From Marinobacterium zhoushanense (lineage in GTDB: Bacteria; Pseudomonadota; Gammaproteobacteria; Pseudomonadales; Balneatricaceae), in assembly GCF_014641945.1 (NCBI RefSeq), contig NZ_BMIJ01000007.1, positions 62,001 through 126,000 of the forward strand: a DNA stretch of 64,000 nucleotides. The letters run 5' to 3'. The position numbers and the translations under genes were made by a program. The notes under the pieces were generated by a model that worked only from the letters and a program-made list of their open reading frames with translations, searched no databases and was not told the origin of the DNA. Shown here piece after piece: positions 27,915-36,633 of this stretch (position 1 is its first letter; each line of letters starts with the position of its first letter).

Positions 27915-28892
27915 ATGGCAGACTCCAGCGAAAAAAGCCCCCAGCGTGTCGAGCAGGGTGTCAAACTGCGCGGCGCAGACAAGGTTGCACGCATTCCGGT
28001 CAAGGTGATCCCGACCGAGAAGGATGAGATGCCGCGTAAACCCGACTGGCTGCGCGTGCGCATGGGAAACAACGCCGAAGTGAAGCGGATCAAGTCCAAG
28101 CTGCGCGAACACAAGCTGGCGTCGGTCTGCGAAGAGGCCAGCTGCCCCAACCTGGGCGAGTGCTTCAGCCACGGTACCGCCACCTTCATGATCATGGGCG
28201 ATATCTGCACCCGCCGCTGCCCGTTCTGTGACGTGGCCCACGGCCGTCCCAACGAACTGGCCAAGGACGAGCCGCGTGAACTGGCGGAAGCGATCGCCGA
28301 CATGGGGCTGCGCTACGTGGTGATCACCTCGGTGGACCGGGACGATCTGCGTGACGGCGGTGCCCAGCACTTCGCCGAGTGCATCCGCGAAACCCGCGAG
28401 CGTTGCTCCAGCATTCAGATCGAAACCCTGGTGCCGGACTTCCGCGGTCGCATGGATATCGCACTGGAGATCCTGAACCAGACCCCTCCCGATGTGTTCA
28501 ACCACAACCTGGAGACGGTGCCCCGGCTGTACAAACAGGTGCGTCCGGGCGCTGATTACGCCTGGTCGCTGGAGCTGCTTAAGCGCTACAAGGCGCTGCA
28601 GCCCAACGTGCGCACCAAGTCCGGCCTGATGGTCGGTGTCGGTGAGAGCAACGAGGAGATCGTCGAGGTGCTGAAGGACCTGCGCGCGCACAGCGTCGAC
28701 ATGGTCACCATCGGCCAGTACCTGCAGCCGAGCCGCAACCACCTGCCGGTGGATCGTTTCGTGACGCCTGACGAGTTCAAGGAGTTTGAACGGGTCGCCC
28801 ACGAACTGGGCTTTACCCATGTCGCCAGTGGTCCGCTGGTACGCTCCTCCTATCACGCCGATCTGCAGGCAAAAGGGGAGAAGGTGGGCTGA
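27915..28892 (+). CDS. lipA: Lipoyl synthase LipA
   Basis: LipA is a radical-SAM enzyme that inserts two sulfurs into the octanoyl chain on lipoyl domains. The 325-residue protein has the auxiliary cluster motif [12 protein letters not shown] (about residues 73-84) that is sacrificed as sulfur donor, and the radical-[16 protein letters not shown] (CxxxCxxC). The N-terminal extension and the [11 protein letters not shown] tail, whose Ser ligates the auxiliary cluster, are normal. A clear intrinsic terminator follows, ending the long cluster that began at proA. Confidence 0.97.
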   Translation: MADSSEKSPQRVEQGVKLRGADKVARIPVKVIPTEKDEMPRKPDWLRVRMGNNAEVKRIKSKLREHKLASVCEEASCPNLGECFSHGTATFMIMGDICTRRCPFCDVAHGRPNELAKDEPRELAEAIADMGLRYVVITSVDRDDLRDGGAQHFAECIRETRERCSSIQIETLVPDFRGRMDIALEILNQTPPDVFNHNLETVPRLYKQVRPGADYAWSLELLKRYKALQPNVRTKSGLMVGVGESNEEIVEVLKDLRAHSVDMVTIGQYLQPSRNHLPVDRFVTPDEFKEFERVAHELGFTHVASGPLVRSSYHADLQAKGEKVG

Positions 28893-28921
28893 GCCTCCCC
28901 GCTCCCGTATCGTTCTGAAAG

Positions 28922-28944
28922 ACGCGCCCGATGGCGCGTTTTTT
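28922..28944 (+). terminator. Intrinsic terminator after lipA
   Basis: A perfect seven-base-pair stem, ACGCGCC (28922-28928) with GGCGCGT (28933-28939), closes a CGAT loop and runs straight into six T residues (28939-28944). It lies 30 bases after the lipA stop. Confidence 0.9.
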
Positions 28945-29130
28945 ATTCCCCTTCTTCCGAATCAACACCTGTTTGTCATCGCTGGCTGGCAGGCTTCGTC
29001 TTTGAAAGCTTAGGAAAGAGTCTGCGTCGGGCTTATTCCCAATGGATATGAACTATGTTGCAATGCAGCATGGCGTCGGATGCACTATTTGCCCTGCGTA
29101 ATTGAACTGGTATGAAAGGAGTGAAGCTGA

Positions 29131-29904
29131 ATGAGCCTGAGTATGAGTCTGGAGGGCAAGCGTGGGGTAATACTGGGCATAGCCAACCGCCACAGTATCG
29201 CTTATGGCTGTGCCGAGGTCATGGCGGAGCTGGGGGCCCAGCTCTGTATCACCTATCTCAATGAGAAATCAAAGCCCTACGTACAACCGCTGGCGGACGA
29301 ACTCGGCGCTGAACTCCTGCTGCCCTGTGATGTGTCCGTTGACGGGGAGCTGGAGGCGGTGTTTCACGAGATGGAGAAAAGGTGGGGGACGATCGACTTC
29401 GCCGTTCACTCCATCGCCTGGTCGCCGCTGGAGGAGCTGCATGGACGTCTGGTCGACAGCAGTGCCGAAGGCTTCTGCAAGGCGATGGATATCTCCTGCC
29501 ACTCTTTCGTGCGCATGGCACGCCAGTCACAGCGGCTGATGCCGGATGGCGGTACGCTGCTGACCATGAGCTACGAGGGCGCCGAGAAGGTGGTCGAGCA
29601 CTATAACCTGATGGGACCGATCAAGGCGGCGCTGGACAGTTGTGCCCGTTATCTGGCAGCGGAACTGGGTGAACAGCAGGTGCGGGTGCACTCGATCTCG
29701 CCCGGCCCGATGCCGACGCGGGCGGCCTCCGGTATCGACCATTTCGACGAGCTGATGGAGGATGCGACCAGCAGATCGCCGCTACGTCGTTTGAGCACTC
29801 CGGAGGAGGTGGGTGCACTGGCGGCCTTTCTGGTCAGCGATATGGGGAGGGGCCAGACCGGCAACCGTATCTTTGTCGATGCCGGCCGTCACTTGATCGG
29901 TTGA
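29131..29904 (+). CDS. fabI: Enoyl-ACP reductase (FabI-type SDR)
   Basis: FabI reduces trans-2-enoyl-ACP with NAD(P)H in the last step of fatty acid elongation. The 257-residue protein is an atypical short-chain dehydrogenase: GKRGVILGIANRHSIAYGCA replaces the usual TGxxxGxG, which is the FabI form. The catalytic Tyr and Lys are in MSYEGAEKVVEHYNLMGPIK (Tyr-x6-Lys). SIAWSPLEEL replaces the more usual SIAFAP, so it may be a FabI-like paralogue. AAGGAG eight bases upstream supports the ATG. Monocistronic context: a terminator lies upstream and a palindrome downstream. Confidence 0.85.
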   Translation: MSLSMSLEGKRGVILGIANRHSIAYGCAEVMAELGAQLCITYLNEKSKPYVQPLADELGAELLLPCDVSVDGELEAVFHEMEKRWGTIDFAVHSIAWSPLEELHGRLVDSSAEGFCKAMDISCHSFVRMARQSQRLMPDGGTLLTMSYEGAEKVVEHYNLMGPIKAALDSCARYLAAELGEQQVRVHSISPGPMPTRAASGIDHFDELMEDATSRSPLRRLSTPEEVGALAAFLVSDMGRGQTGNRIFVDAGRHLIG

Positions 29905-29910
29905 GCTCAG

Positions 29911-29936
29911 ACTGGAGGGGTTACAACCCCTCCAGT
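29911..29936. terminator. Perfect 26-base palindrome between convergent fabI and GGDEF-EAL genes
   Basis: Twelve bases (29911-29922) are the exact reverse complement of 29925-29936 with only AC between. The dyad starts six bases after the fabI stop and contains the TAA stop and last codons of the opposing gene. It can fold on either transcript, so it probably acts as a bidirectional terminator or 3'-end stabiliser. There is no T-run, so efficiency is uncertain. Confidence 0.55.
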
Positions 29937-32473
29937 TCCAGTCCGGGGCGGCCGATCAGGTAGCCCTGGGCGTAATCGATTCCCGCTTCTTTGACCAGCG
30001 CCAGTACCTCTTCGGTTTCCACGAACTCCGCCACGGTCTGCACATTCAGCTCCTTGGCCAGTTGGGTGATGCTGGTTACAAATGCCATATCGCGCTGGTC
30101 GTTGGCCATGTTGGCGATGAACTCCCCCTCGATCTTGACGAAGTCGATCGGCAGGTACTTCAGGTAGTGGAAGGAGGAGAAGCCGGAACCGAAATCGTCG
30201 ATCGCCAGCTGGTAGCCCTGGTCTTTCAGGCTCTGCACGAACTTCTCCAGCAGGGACATGTTCTTCACCGTGTCGCGCTCGGTGATCTCGAACACCACAC
30301 GGTTCGGCTCGATGTCGTACTGCTTCACCAGCGAGCGGATCTTGAGCAGGAAGTCCGCCACCAGTACCGAACGCGGCGACAGGTTGATAAAGATCAGGCC
30401 ATCGTAGCCGGTACGGCGTACCGTTTCGAACGCCTTCTCGGTGACGATGTAGTCGATCATATGGATACGTCCCATCGACTCGGCGATCTCGATGAATTCG
30501 GCGGCGCTCATCAACTGATCGCCAGGCAACTGGATACGGCTGAGCACCTCGACCGCCCGCTGGCCGCCGGCTAGCGGGCTGATTGGCTGGAACGCGGGCA
30601 GGATGCTGCGCTCCTCGATCGCCTTGTTCACCAGCAGGCTCTTTTCGTTCATGTCGCGGAAGATGTCGGCCAGATCCTGGTCGTGGGGCAGGGCGATACG
30701 GTCCTTGCCCATCGACTTGGCGCGATACATCAGGTTGTCGACGAACATGAACAGGTCCTTGCGGTTGTCGGCATGGTCGGGATAGATGCCGACGCCGATG
30801 GAGCAGGTGGCGCTGGTGGTCGCGTTGTTCTCCAGTTGCAGGCGATAGTTTTGCACCGTGTGCAGCAGTCGGTCGGCCAACTCACTGGCGGCCTCCAGCG
30901 TGGCTTCCGGCAGTACCACGACGAACTCATCGCCGCCGTAACGTGCCAGCACCGTGCCGGTTTCGAGCTGCTGATGCATCACCTCGGACAGGCCGGACAG
31001 CAAGCGGTCGCCGCAGGCATGGCCGTAGCCGTCATTGATCGCCTTGAAGTTGTCCAGGTCGATCAGCAGCATGGCGGTTTTGTAGCCATGCCGGGAGCTG
31101 CGGTCGAGCTCGTAATCGAGCAGCTCCCAGAACATGCGCTGGTTGTACAGGTTGGTTAGCGGATCACGGGTGGCGTAGTACTCCAGATCCCGGGTGTATT
31201 TGTAGATCGCCTTGACCGAGCCGACCACGTTGAGCAGGGTCGACAGGATGCTCTCGATCACCAGCAGTTTGGTCTGATCGCGAATGGTATCGGCCTGTAC
31301 TCCGATGCCGACGATACCGCCGATCTTCGGCGTCTCCACCAGCAGGGATTTCACCTGCAGGTCGATCTCCTCCTCGCTCAGGTTCAGGCTGCCGCCGGAG
31401 GAGTTGGCGATATTGTGGCGGATCTTGAACTCGCCATGACCAAACAGGTGCGAGTGGTCGCGCAGGCGCTGGACCACCGAGCGTTCCATCATCGTCCTGC
31501 TCTGATCGGTCGGTGTCGTGAGCCAGAAGATCTCCAGGTCGAACAGCTCCTCGTCCACCTTGAAGATCGAGAACATGGTGTAGATCTGGATCACCTGATT
31601 GATGTCGAGCATCAGCGCGTTGACGTACTCGCGCCAGTCGCGCACGACCTCGGAGGTGATCACACACTTCTCCAGCAGACGGATCTCGAACTCGAGCAGG
31701 TCCTTGTCCACGGCAATGGAATGCAGCTTGCCGGCCAGGTTGGATACCTGGCCGAAGATGCTGTTCAGTTCACGGAAACGGAACTGGTGATCGTGCCGGT
31801 TCAAGCCAGTGAGGTCCTGCAGCGACTCCACTTGGCTAATACTGTCGGTGAGCTGATCCAGTGACTGATTGACGCTGCGGGAAATGGTACGTACCGACCA
31901 GAACGCCAGCAGCAGCGGCAGCGGTGCGAGTCCCAGCATGTAGAGCAGCAACTGCTTGTTGGCAGCGGCGATCTGCGGTGCCAGATTCTGCCGTACCTCG
32001 ATCAGCCCGAGCGTATCGCCCACCTTGGCGTTGGTATGGCAAGCGGTGCAGACCGTGCGCGCCTGCAAGGGGTACAGGGTGCGCAGATGGTCATTGCTCA
32101 TCTGTTCGATAATTTCGCCACTTTCGAGAGCATTGTTCATGGCCAGGTCGAAAGCGGGTTGCTCGATGGTACCGAACTTCTCGATCACCATCGGACCGCG
32201 CAACACCGACACCTTGAGGTCTTCGTCCGAGCCGCTGTTCTCCAGTTGGCTGACAAACTGTTTCAATTGATCACGCGTCCAGCCCTGGCTCATGATCAGG
32301 TACATGGCGTTGAACGTGGTTTCCGCGACACTTCGAGCCACCAACTTGCCGCTGTGACGTACACTGGACTGATAGGCCTGGCTGGCCATCAGCAGAATCA
32401 GACCGAAGCCCAGTGCCGAGAACAATAGTGTGCGCTGGACAAGGTAGCGGCGAATTGTCGGTGTGTGTCTCAT
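29921..32473 (-). CDS. Membrane GGDEF-EAL protein with periplasmic c-type haem motif
   Basis: An 850-residue dual-domain cyclic-di-GMP protein. Two membrane helices (about 13-32 and 174-194) flank a ~140-residue periplasmic sensor that contains a single CxxCH haem-attachment motif (CTACH, residues 142-146) in a Tll0287/DUF3365-like context. A HAMP-like stretch and a GAF-like region (about 260-420) follow. The GGDEF domain has an intact RYGGDEF (511-517), so cyclase activity is possible. The EAL domain (from about 625) has EVLSR in place of EALxR and keeps INLSP, FEITER, IDDFGSGFSS, VKIEG and QGYLIGRP, so phosphodiesterase activity is also possible. Redox, haem or gas sensing is inferred from the motif. 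Confidence 0.92.
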   Translation of the reverse strand: MRHTPTIRRYLVQRTLLFSALGFGLILLMASQAYQSSVRHSGKLVARSVAETTFNAMYLIMSQGWTRDQLKQFVSQLENSGSDEDLKVSVLRGPMVIEKFGTIEQPAFDLAMNNALESGEIIEQMSNDHLRTLYPLQARTVCTACHTNAKVGDTLGLIEVRQNLAPQIAAANKQLLLYMLGLAPLPLLLAFWSVRTISRSVNQSLDQLTDSISQVESLQDLTGLNRHDHQFRFRELNSIFGQVSNLAGKLHSIAVDKDLLEFEIRLLEKCVITSEVVRDWREYVNALMLDINQVIQIYTMFSIFKVDEELFDLEIFWLTTPTDQSRTMMERSVVQRLRDHSHLFGHGEFKIRHNIANSSGGSLNLSEEEIDLQVKSLLVETPKIGGIVGIGVQADTIRDQTKLLVIESILSTLLNVVGSVKAIYKYTRDLEYYATRDPLTNLYNQRMFWELLDYELDRSSRHGYKTAMLLIDLDNFKAINDGYGHACGDRLLSGLSEVMHQQLETGTVLARYGGDEFVVVLPEATLEAASELADRLLHTVQNYRLQLENNATTSATCSIGVGIYPDHADNRKDLFMFVDNLMYRAKSMGKDRIALPHDQDLADIFRDMNEKSLLVNKAIEERSILPAFQPISPLAGGQRAVEVLSRIQLPGDQLMSAAEFIEIAESMGRIHMIDYIVTEKAFETVRRTGYDGLIFINLSPRSVLVADFLLKIRSLVKQYDIEPNRVVFEITERDTVKNMSLLEKFVQSLKDQGYQLAIDDFGSGFSSFHYLKYLPIDFVKIEGEFIANMANDQRDMAFVTSITQLAKELNVQTVAEFVETEEVLALVKEAGIDYAQGYLIGRPGLELEGL

Positions 32474-32697
32474 CTTCCTTCCGGGAATCTCTGGGCTTGT
32501 AAGGGTTCCATTCTGGCGGCCGCGATCATGCTGACTGTCGCCTGCGTAAAGCCAGGATAACTGCGGGATAATACCTGTAGGTCAGTGTAAAAGACTCCGA
32601 TACCCGACAGTTGTTTGATATCGATCAATAAGGGTCCGCTATGTCGGTATGGTGAAGAATTGATGGGGATATGGCCATTTGCTGGATGGGGAGCAGG

Positions 32698-32726
32698 TTG
32701 AAAGTCAAAAAACGGTTGGTTAGTAT
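32698..32726 (+). promoter_or_regulatory. Sigma70-type promoter for type I secretion operon
   Basis: TTGAAA (32698-32703, five of six to consensus) is followed after exactly 17 bases by TAGTAT (32721-32726, four of six). It would give a leader of about 100 bases before the ABC transporter ATG. Confidence 0.5.
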
Positions 32727-32736
32727 TTGAACGCAT

Positions 32737-32752
32737 GTCTCCGTCAGGAGAC
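32737..32752 (+). other. Leader hairpin downstream of the secretion promoter
   Basis: GTCTCC (32737-32742) and GGAGAC (32747-32752) form a perfect six-base-pair stem around GTCA. It starts about ten bases after the predicted -10 box, so it would be at the very 5' end of the mRNA, or it may be an operator. Confidence 0.35.
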
Positions 32753-32836
32753 TGAATGGATGCAAAATCTCGAACGCGCTCCGGATAGAGCGTAGATAAC
32801 GGCAATCGACAGGCTAGGGATAGCTCACAGGCCGGC

Positions 32837-34984
32837 ATGGACGTAATGGCAAAAGATCAGACAGCTCAGTGCGAGCAGGGTACCGTTAACGATACGGGAA
32901 TCCTGTGCTTGGCGATAGTTCTCAAATTCCACAAACTCCCCTCCGATCTCGGCCAGCTGCAACATCAATTTAATCTGGGTGGCAAACCGGTCGATACCCT
33001 GTCTTTGGTTCGAGCTGCTAAACAACAAGGCCTGAAAGCCCGTGAAGTGGTTGTGAAACCTGATCGCCTATCCAAAGTGTCGCTTCCGGCAATTGGGCAA
33101 AATCAATCTGGGCAGTTCTTCGTTCTTGCCAAGGTGACGGATGATCAGGTACTGCTGCAACGCCCGGGCCGGGCGCCTCAGACATTATCCAGAGACAGTT
33201 TTCTGAAAGAGTGGACCGGAACGCTCGTGCTTGCGACCCGGCGGGCCGGAATTGAGGAAAATGCCCGCGCCTTTGACCTTACGTGGTTTATCCCCGCTCT
33301 CTACAAATATCGACACATCTTCGCTGAGGTGTTGTCGGCTTCATTCTTTCTTCAGCTGTTTGCGCTGGTATCGCCGCTGTTCTTCCAGGTCGTTGTCGAC
33401 AAGGTTTTGGTGCATGGTGGATTGACCACGCTTGATGTCCTCGTTATCGGGCTCCTCGGTATTACATTGTTCGAGGTGGTGCTGGGTGGACTGAGAACCT
33501 ATATTTTTTCCCACACGACGAGCCGTGTCGATGTAGAACTGGGTACACGTCTATTCCGCCACCTGCTCTCCCTTCCGCTCAACTATTTCGGGTCGCGACC
33601 AATAGGCCAAACTGTCGCCAGGGTCCGAGAGCTGGAGACAATTCGCGACTTCCTGACTGGCTCGGCGTTGACCGTTGTTCTCGATCTGCTGTTCACCTTC
33701 GTCTTTCTCGGCGTGATGCACTACTACAGCCCCACGCTGACCTGGGTCGTGCTCGGTGCCATACCTTTCTACATAGCCCTGTCACTTCTGATTACTCCGG
33801 TGCTGCGGCGTCGGGTCGAGGAAAAGTTCCAGCGCGGGGCAACCAATCAGTCATTTCTGGTGGAGTCGGTGGCAGGGATCGAAACCCTGAAATCGATGGC
33901 GGTAGAGCCCCAAATGCGCCGGCACTGGGAGGAGCAGCTTGCGGCCTATGTGAAATCGTCGTTCCGAGCGATGCAGATCGGACTTATCGGTAATCAAGGC
34001 GTTGCACTGATCAACAAGCTTGTCGCGACGATTACGTTATGGGTTGGTGCCCGCCTGGTGATCGATGGTGATATCAGCGTGGGGCAACTGATCGCATTCA
34101 ATATGCTGGCGGGGCAGGTCAATGGGCCTATCCTGCGCTTGGCGCAGCTCTGGCAACAGTTCCAACAGATGCGGATCGCCATCGACAGACTGGGCGATGT
34201 ACTGGACTGCCCCAGGGAGGCGGAGCAGGTCAGCCGTACCCGGATGCCGCCGATCAAGGGGGAGGTTAGATTCGAATATGTGACCTTTCGCTACAAGGCC
34301 GATGGCCCGGAGATACTGCGGAATCTGTCGTTCAGCATTCCGCCCGGAAAGGTGGTGGGCGTGGTCGGACGCTCCGGGTCGGGTAAAAGTACGCTGACCA
34401 AGTTGGTCCAGCGCCTCTACATGCCCCAGTCGGGGCGTGTGTTGGTAGACGGTGTCGATCTTACATTGGTCGATCCTGCCTGGCTGCGACGTCAGGTCGG
34501 GGTAGTCCTGCAAGACAGCATGTTGTTCAACCGAACGGTCCGCGAAAACATCGCGCTCGCCGATCCGTCCCTGTCGATGGAGCGCATCGTTCATGCGGCC
34601 CATATGGCCGGCGCCCACGATTTTATCCTCGGACTGCCCCAAGGGTACGACACGGTACTCGAAGAGCGCGGCAGCAACCTTTCCGGCGGCCAGCGGCAGC
34701 GTATAGCCATCGCCCGTGCTCTGGTGACGGACCCGCGTATCCTGATATTTGATGAAGCGACAAGCGCTCTGGATTACGAATCCGAACGCATCATTCAAGA
34801 AAACATGAAGCAGATATGCCGGGGGCGCACGGTTATCGTCGTGGCGCACCGGCTGTCCGCGGTCCGTCAGGCCGACTGCATCCTGGTCATGGACAAGGGA
34901 ATATTGATCGAAGCCGGTGATCATCAGGAACTTATTCAGCAGCAAGGTGTGTATGCACACTTGCATCGACAACAGGCGGCATAG
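32837..34984 (+). CDS. Type I secretion ABC transporter (HlyB family, inactive C39-like domain)
   Basis: The inner membrane ATPase of a type I secretion system, exporting the RTX protein in one step. The 715-residue chain has an N-terminal C39 peptidase-like domain (about 15-140), an ABC exporter membrane domain (about 160-430) and an ATPase domain (about 480-710) with VGRSGSGKSTLTKL (Walker A), LSGGQRQRIAIARAL (signature) and ILIFDEATSALD (Walker B). In the C39 domain the catalytic Cys position reads Asp19-Thr20-Gly21 instead of DCG, so it is a non-cleaving C39-like domain that binds unfolded RTX substrate, as in HlyB. hlyD-type partner follows after three bases. No TolC gene is in the window. 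Confidence 0.95.
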   Translation: MDVMAKDQTAQCEQGTVNDTGILCLAIVLKFHKLPSDLGQLQHQFNLGGKPVDTLSLVRAAKQQGLKAREVVVKPDRLSKVSLPAIGQNQSGQFFVLAKVTDDQVLLQRPGRAPQTLSRDSFLKEWTGTLVLATRRAGIEENARAFDLTWFIPALYKYRHIFAEVLSASFFLQLFALVSPLFFQVVVDKVLVHGGLTTLDVLVIGLLGITLFEVVLGGLRTYIFSHTTSRVDVELGTRLFRHLLSLPLNYFGSRPIGQTVARVRELETIRDFLTGSALTVVLDLLFTFVFLGVMHYYSPTLTWVVLGAIPFYIALSLLITPVLRRRVEEKFQRGATNQSFLVESVAGIETLKSMAVEPQMRRHWEEQLAAYVKSSFRAMQIGLIGNQGVALINKLVATITLWVGARLVIDGDISVGQLIAFNMLAGQVNGPILRLAQLWQQFQQMRIAIDRLGDVLDCPREAEQVSRTRMPPIKGEVRFEYVTFRYKADGPEILRNLSFSIPPGKVVGVVGRSGSGKSTLTKLVQRLYMPQSGRVLVDGVDLTLVDPAWLRRQVGVVLQDSMLFNRTVRENIALADPSLSMERIVHAAHMAGAHDFILGLPQGYDTVLEERGSNLSGGQRQRIAIARALVTDPRILIFDEATSALDYESERIIQENMKQICRGRTVIVVAHRLSAVRQADCILVMDKGILIEAGDHQELIQQQGVYAHLHRQQAA

Positions 34985-34987
34985 GCG

Positions 34988-36376
34988 ATGATTGCTCGAT
35001 TGTCCTATCTGAGAACATTGTTGAGAAACGAGCATATCGGCAGTGGGCGATTTGCGCGTAGTAGGGATGAACTGGAGTTTCTGCCGGCCGCATTGGAGGT
35101 GCTTGAAACACCGGCTTCGCCCCTTGGCCGTTCGGTGGCGCTAATGATCGGGCTGCTGATGATACTCCTGCTGGTCTGGGCCTACTGGGGAGAGATCGAT
35201 ACCGTCGCGGTCGCGCGGGGGAAACTGGTGCCGGGCGGCCAGGTGAAGGTTGTGCAACCGATAGAGCTTGGTGTGGTGCGGGCGATTCATGTTACCGACG
35301 GGCAGCATGTCAACGCTGGTCAACTACTGGTCGAGCTGGACCCAACGGAAAGCGAAGTGAGCAAGGACAGGATCATCCAGGCATTGAACGATGCCCGTAT
35401 CGAAGCACGCCGTCTTGAGGTGACATTACGGCGTTTGGAGGGCGAGCCGGCCGAACTGCTTATGTTGCCGGATACCGACCCGATACGCTTCCGGGAGCAG
35501 CAGCACAAGCTGCAAGCCGACCTGAACGAGTATCGCGCCAGATTGGCGGCGCTGGAAAGCGAGCGACGTCAGGTTGAAGCACAATACAGGGCCGGACAGG
35601 CCGAGGTAGCCAGGCTGCAAGCGCTGTTGCCCATCGTCGAGGAGCAGGAGCAGGCATTCCGTACCCTGATGGAGCAAAAGGTAGGGGCTCGGCTTCGCTG
35701 GCTCGACGCCAGGCGCGACCTGATCGAGCAGCAGCAGGATCTGGCTGTACAGCAACATCAGTTGCAGGAACTGAATGCCATGTCTCAAGCGATTCAGGAC
35801 AGGAGCAGACAGCTTCAGGAGAGCTTCCGCAAGAGCGTCGTCGGGGAGCGTTTGAATGCGCTGGAACAGATCGCTCAAGCAGAGCTGGAACTGAAGTCGG
35901 CGGAAACGCGAGAGCGCAGAAACAGGCTGCTGTCTCCGGTTGATGGCGTAGTCGAGGCGTTGGCTGTTCATACCGTCGGTGGCGTCGTCAGACCCGCCGA
36001 TGAACTCATGAAGATCGTACCCGACGATGCGCCTCTTGAGGTGGAGGCGATGCTACTCAATAAGGATGTCGGATTTGTTCACCAAGGACAGAAGGTCGAG
36101 GTCAAGGTGGATAGCTTTCCCTTTACCAAATATGGGGTGATCGATGGCGAGGTCTTGAAACTGTCGTCAGATGCGAAGGTCGCTGACAAGCAGGGCTTGA
36201 TATATCCGGTTCGGGTTTCGATTGATAAATCGAGCATGCATGTTGATGACTATGATGTTGCACTTAAATCAGGGATGGCAGTTAGTGCGGAAATTAAAAC
36301 TGGGCGAAGGAAGTTGATTGAATTTTTCTTGGCACCGTTTTTACGGTATACGAGTGAATCTTTAAGGGAAAGATAA
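34988..36376 (+). CDS. Type I secretion membrane fusion protein (HlyD family)
   Basis: The periplasmic adaptor linking the ABC transporter to a TolC-type outer membrane channel. The 462-residue protein has a cytoplasmic N-terminus, one membrane helix (about residues 53-72, LMIGLLMILLLVWAYW), a lipoyl half-motif (GVVRAIHVTDGQHVNAGQLL), long coiled-coil arms rich in Glu, Gln and Arg (about 120-310), the second lipoyl half (RLLSPVDGVVEALAVHTVGG), and the HlyD C-terminal beta domain ending in KTGRRKLIEFFLAPFLRY. The last ~80 codons already shift to AT-rich usage, marking the edge of the AT-rich segment. Confidence 0.95.
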   Translation: MIARLSYLRTLLRNEHIGSGRFARSRDELEFLPAALEVLETPASPLGRSVALMIGLLMILLLVWAYWGEIDTVAVARGKLVPGGQVKVVQPIELGVVRAIHVTDGQHVNAGQLLVELDPTESEVSKDRIIQALNDARIEARRLEVTLRRLEGEPAELLMLPDTDPIRFREQQHKLQADLNEYRARLAALESERRQVEAQYRAGQAEVARLQALLPIVEEQEQAFRTLMEQKVGARLRWLDARRDLIEQQQDLAVQQHQLQELNAMSQAIQDRSRQLQESFRKSVVGERLNALEQIAQAELELKSAETRERRNRLLSPVDGVVEALAVHTVGGVVRPADELMKIVPDDAPLEVEAMLLNKDVGFVHQGQKVEVKVDSFPFTKYGVIDGEVLKLSSDAKVADKQGLIYPVRVSIDKSSMHVDDYDVALKSGMAVSAEIKTGRRKLIEFFLAPFLRYTSESLRER

Positions 36377-36633
36377 ATATAATTTGTTTCAATATTTAGA
36401 GATGTATTTGATGATTGTGTTCTTAAAAAATATTTTTTATGGCTTTTATGATGGCCGTTATTATAGGTATTTACTATTTCAGTTTAGGAGTTCTTTGGTG
36501 TGTTGAAGATGATTTTTATGATGCATTATTTGCAAGCATATAAATCATGTGTTGAAAATAGTGGTGACGCTAAAATTAGGGGTGAAAGTTTCGATGAAGT
36601 GCAGATGGATAGCACTATTTTAGTGGAGACTAT
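36377..36633. other. AT-rich spacer with short unproven ORFs
   Basis: A 257-base strongly AT-rich gap between the HlyD-type gene and the unknown secreted gene. It contains short frames, for example 36439-36543 (34 codons, hydrophobic MAFMMAVIIGIYYFSLGV start) and 36509-36646 (45 codons). None has a convincing ribosome site, so they are noted but not called as genes. It may be a decayed remnant or an internal promoter region. Confidence 0.4.

Larger units (their letters stand above)
32474..32836. other. Divergent intergenic region before type I secretion genes
   Basis: This 363-base gap separates the leftward GGDEF-EAL gene from the rightward secretion operon. It holds a good candidate promoter and a small leader hairpin, listed separately. 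A reverse frame through it (122 codons) has no recognisable content. I see no clear promoter for the leftward gene. Confidence 0.6.

Noticed and set aside
32470..32838. 122-codon reverse frame in the gap before the secretion operon
   Set aside because: No homology wording, no ribosome site, and it overlaps a good promoter on the other strand.
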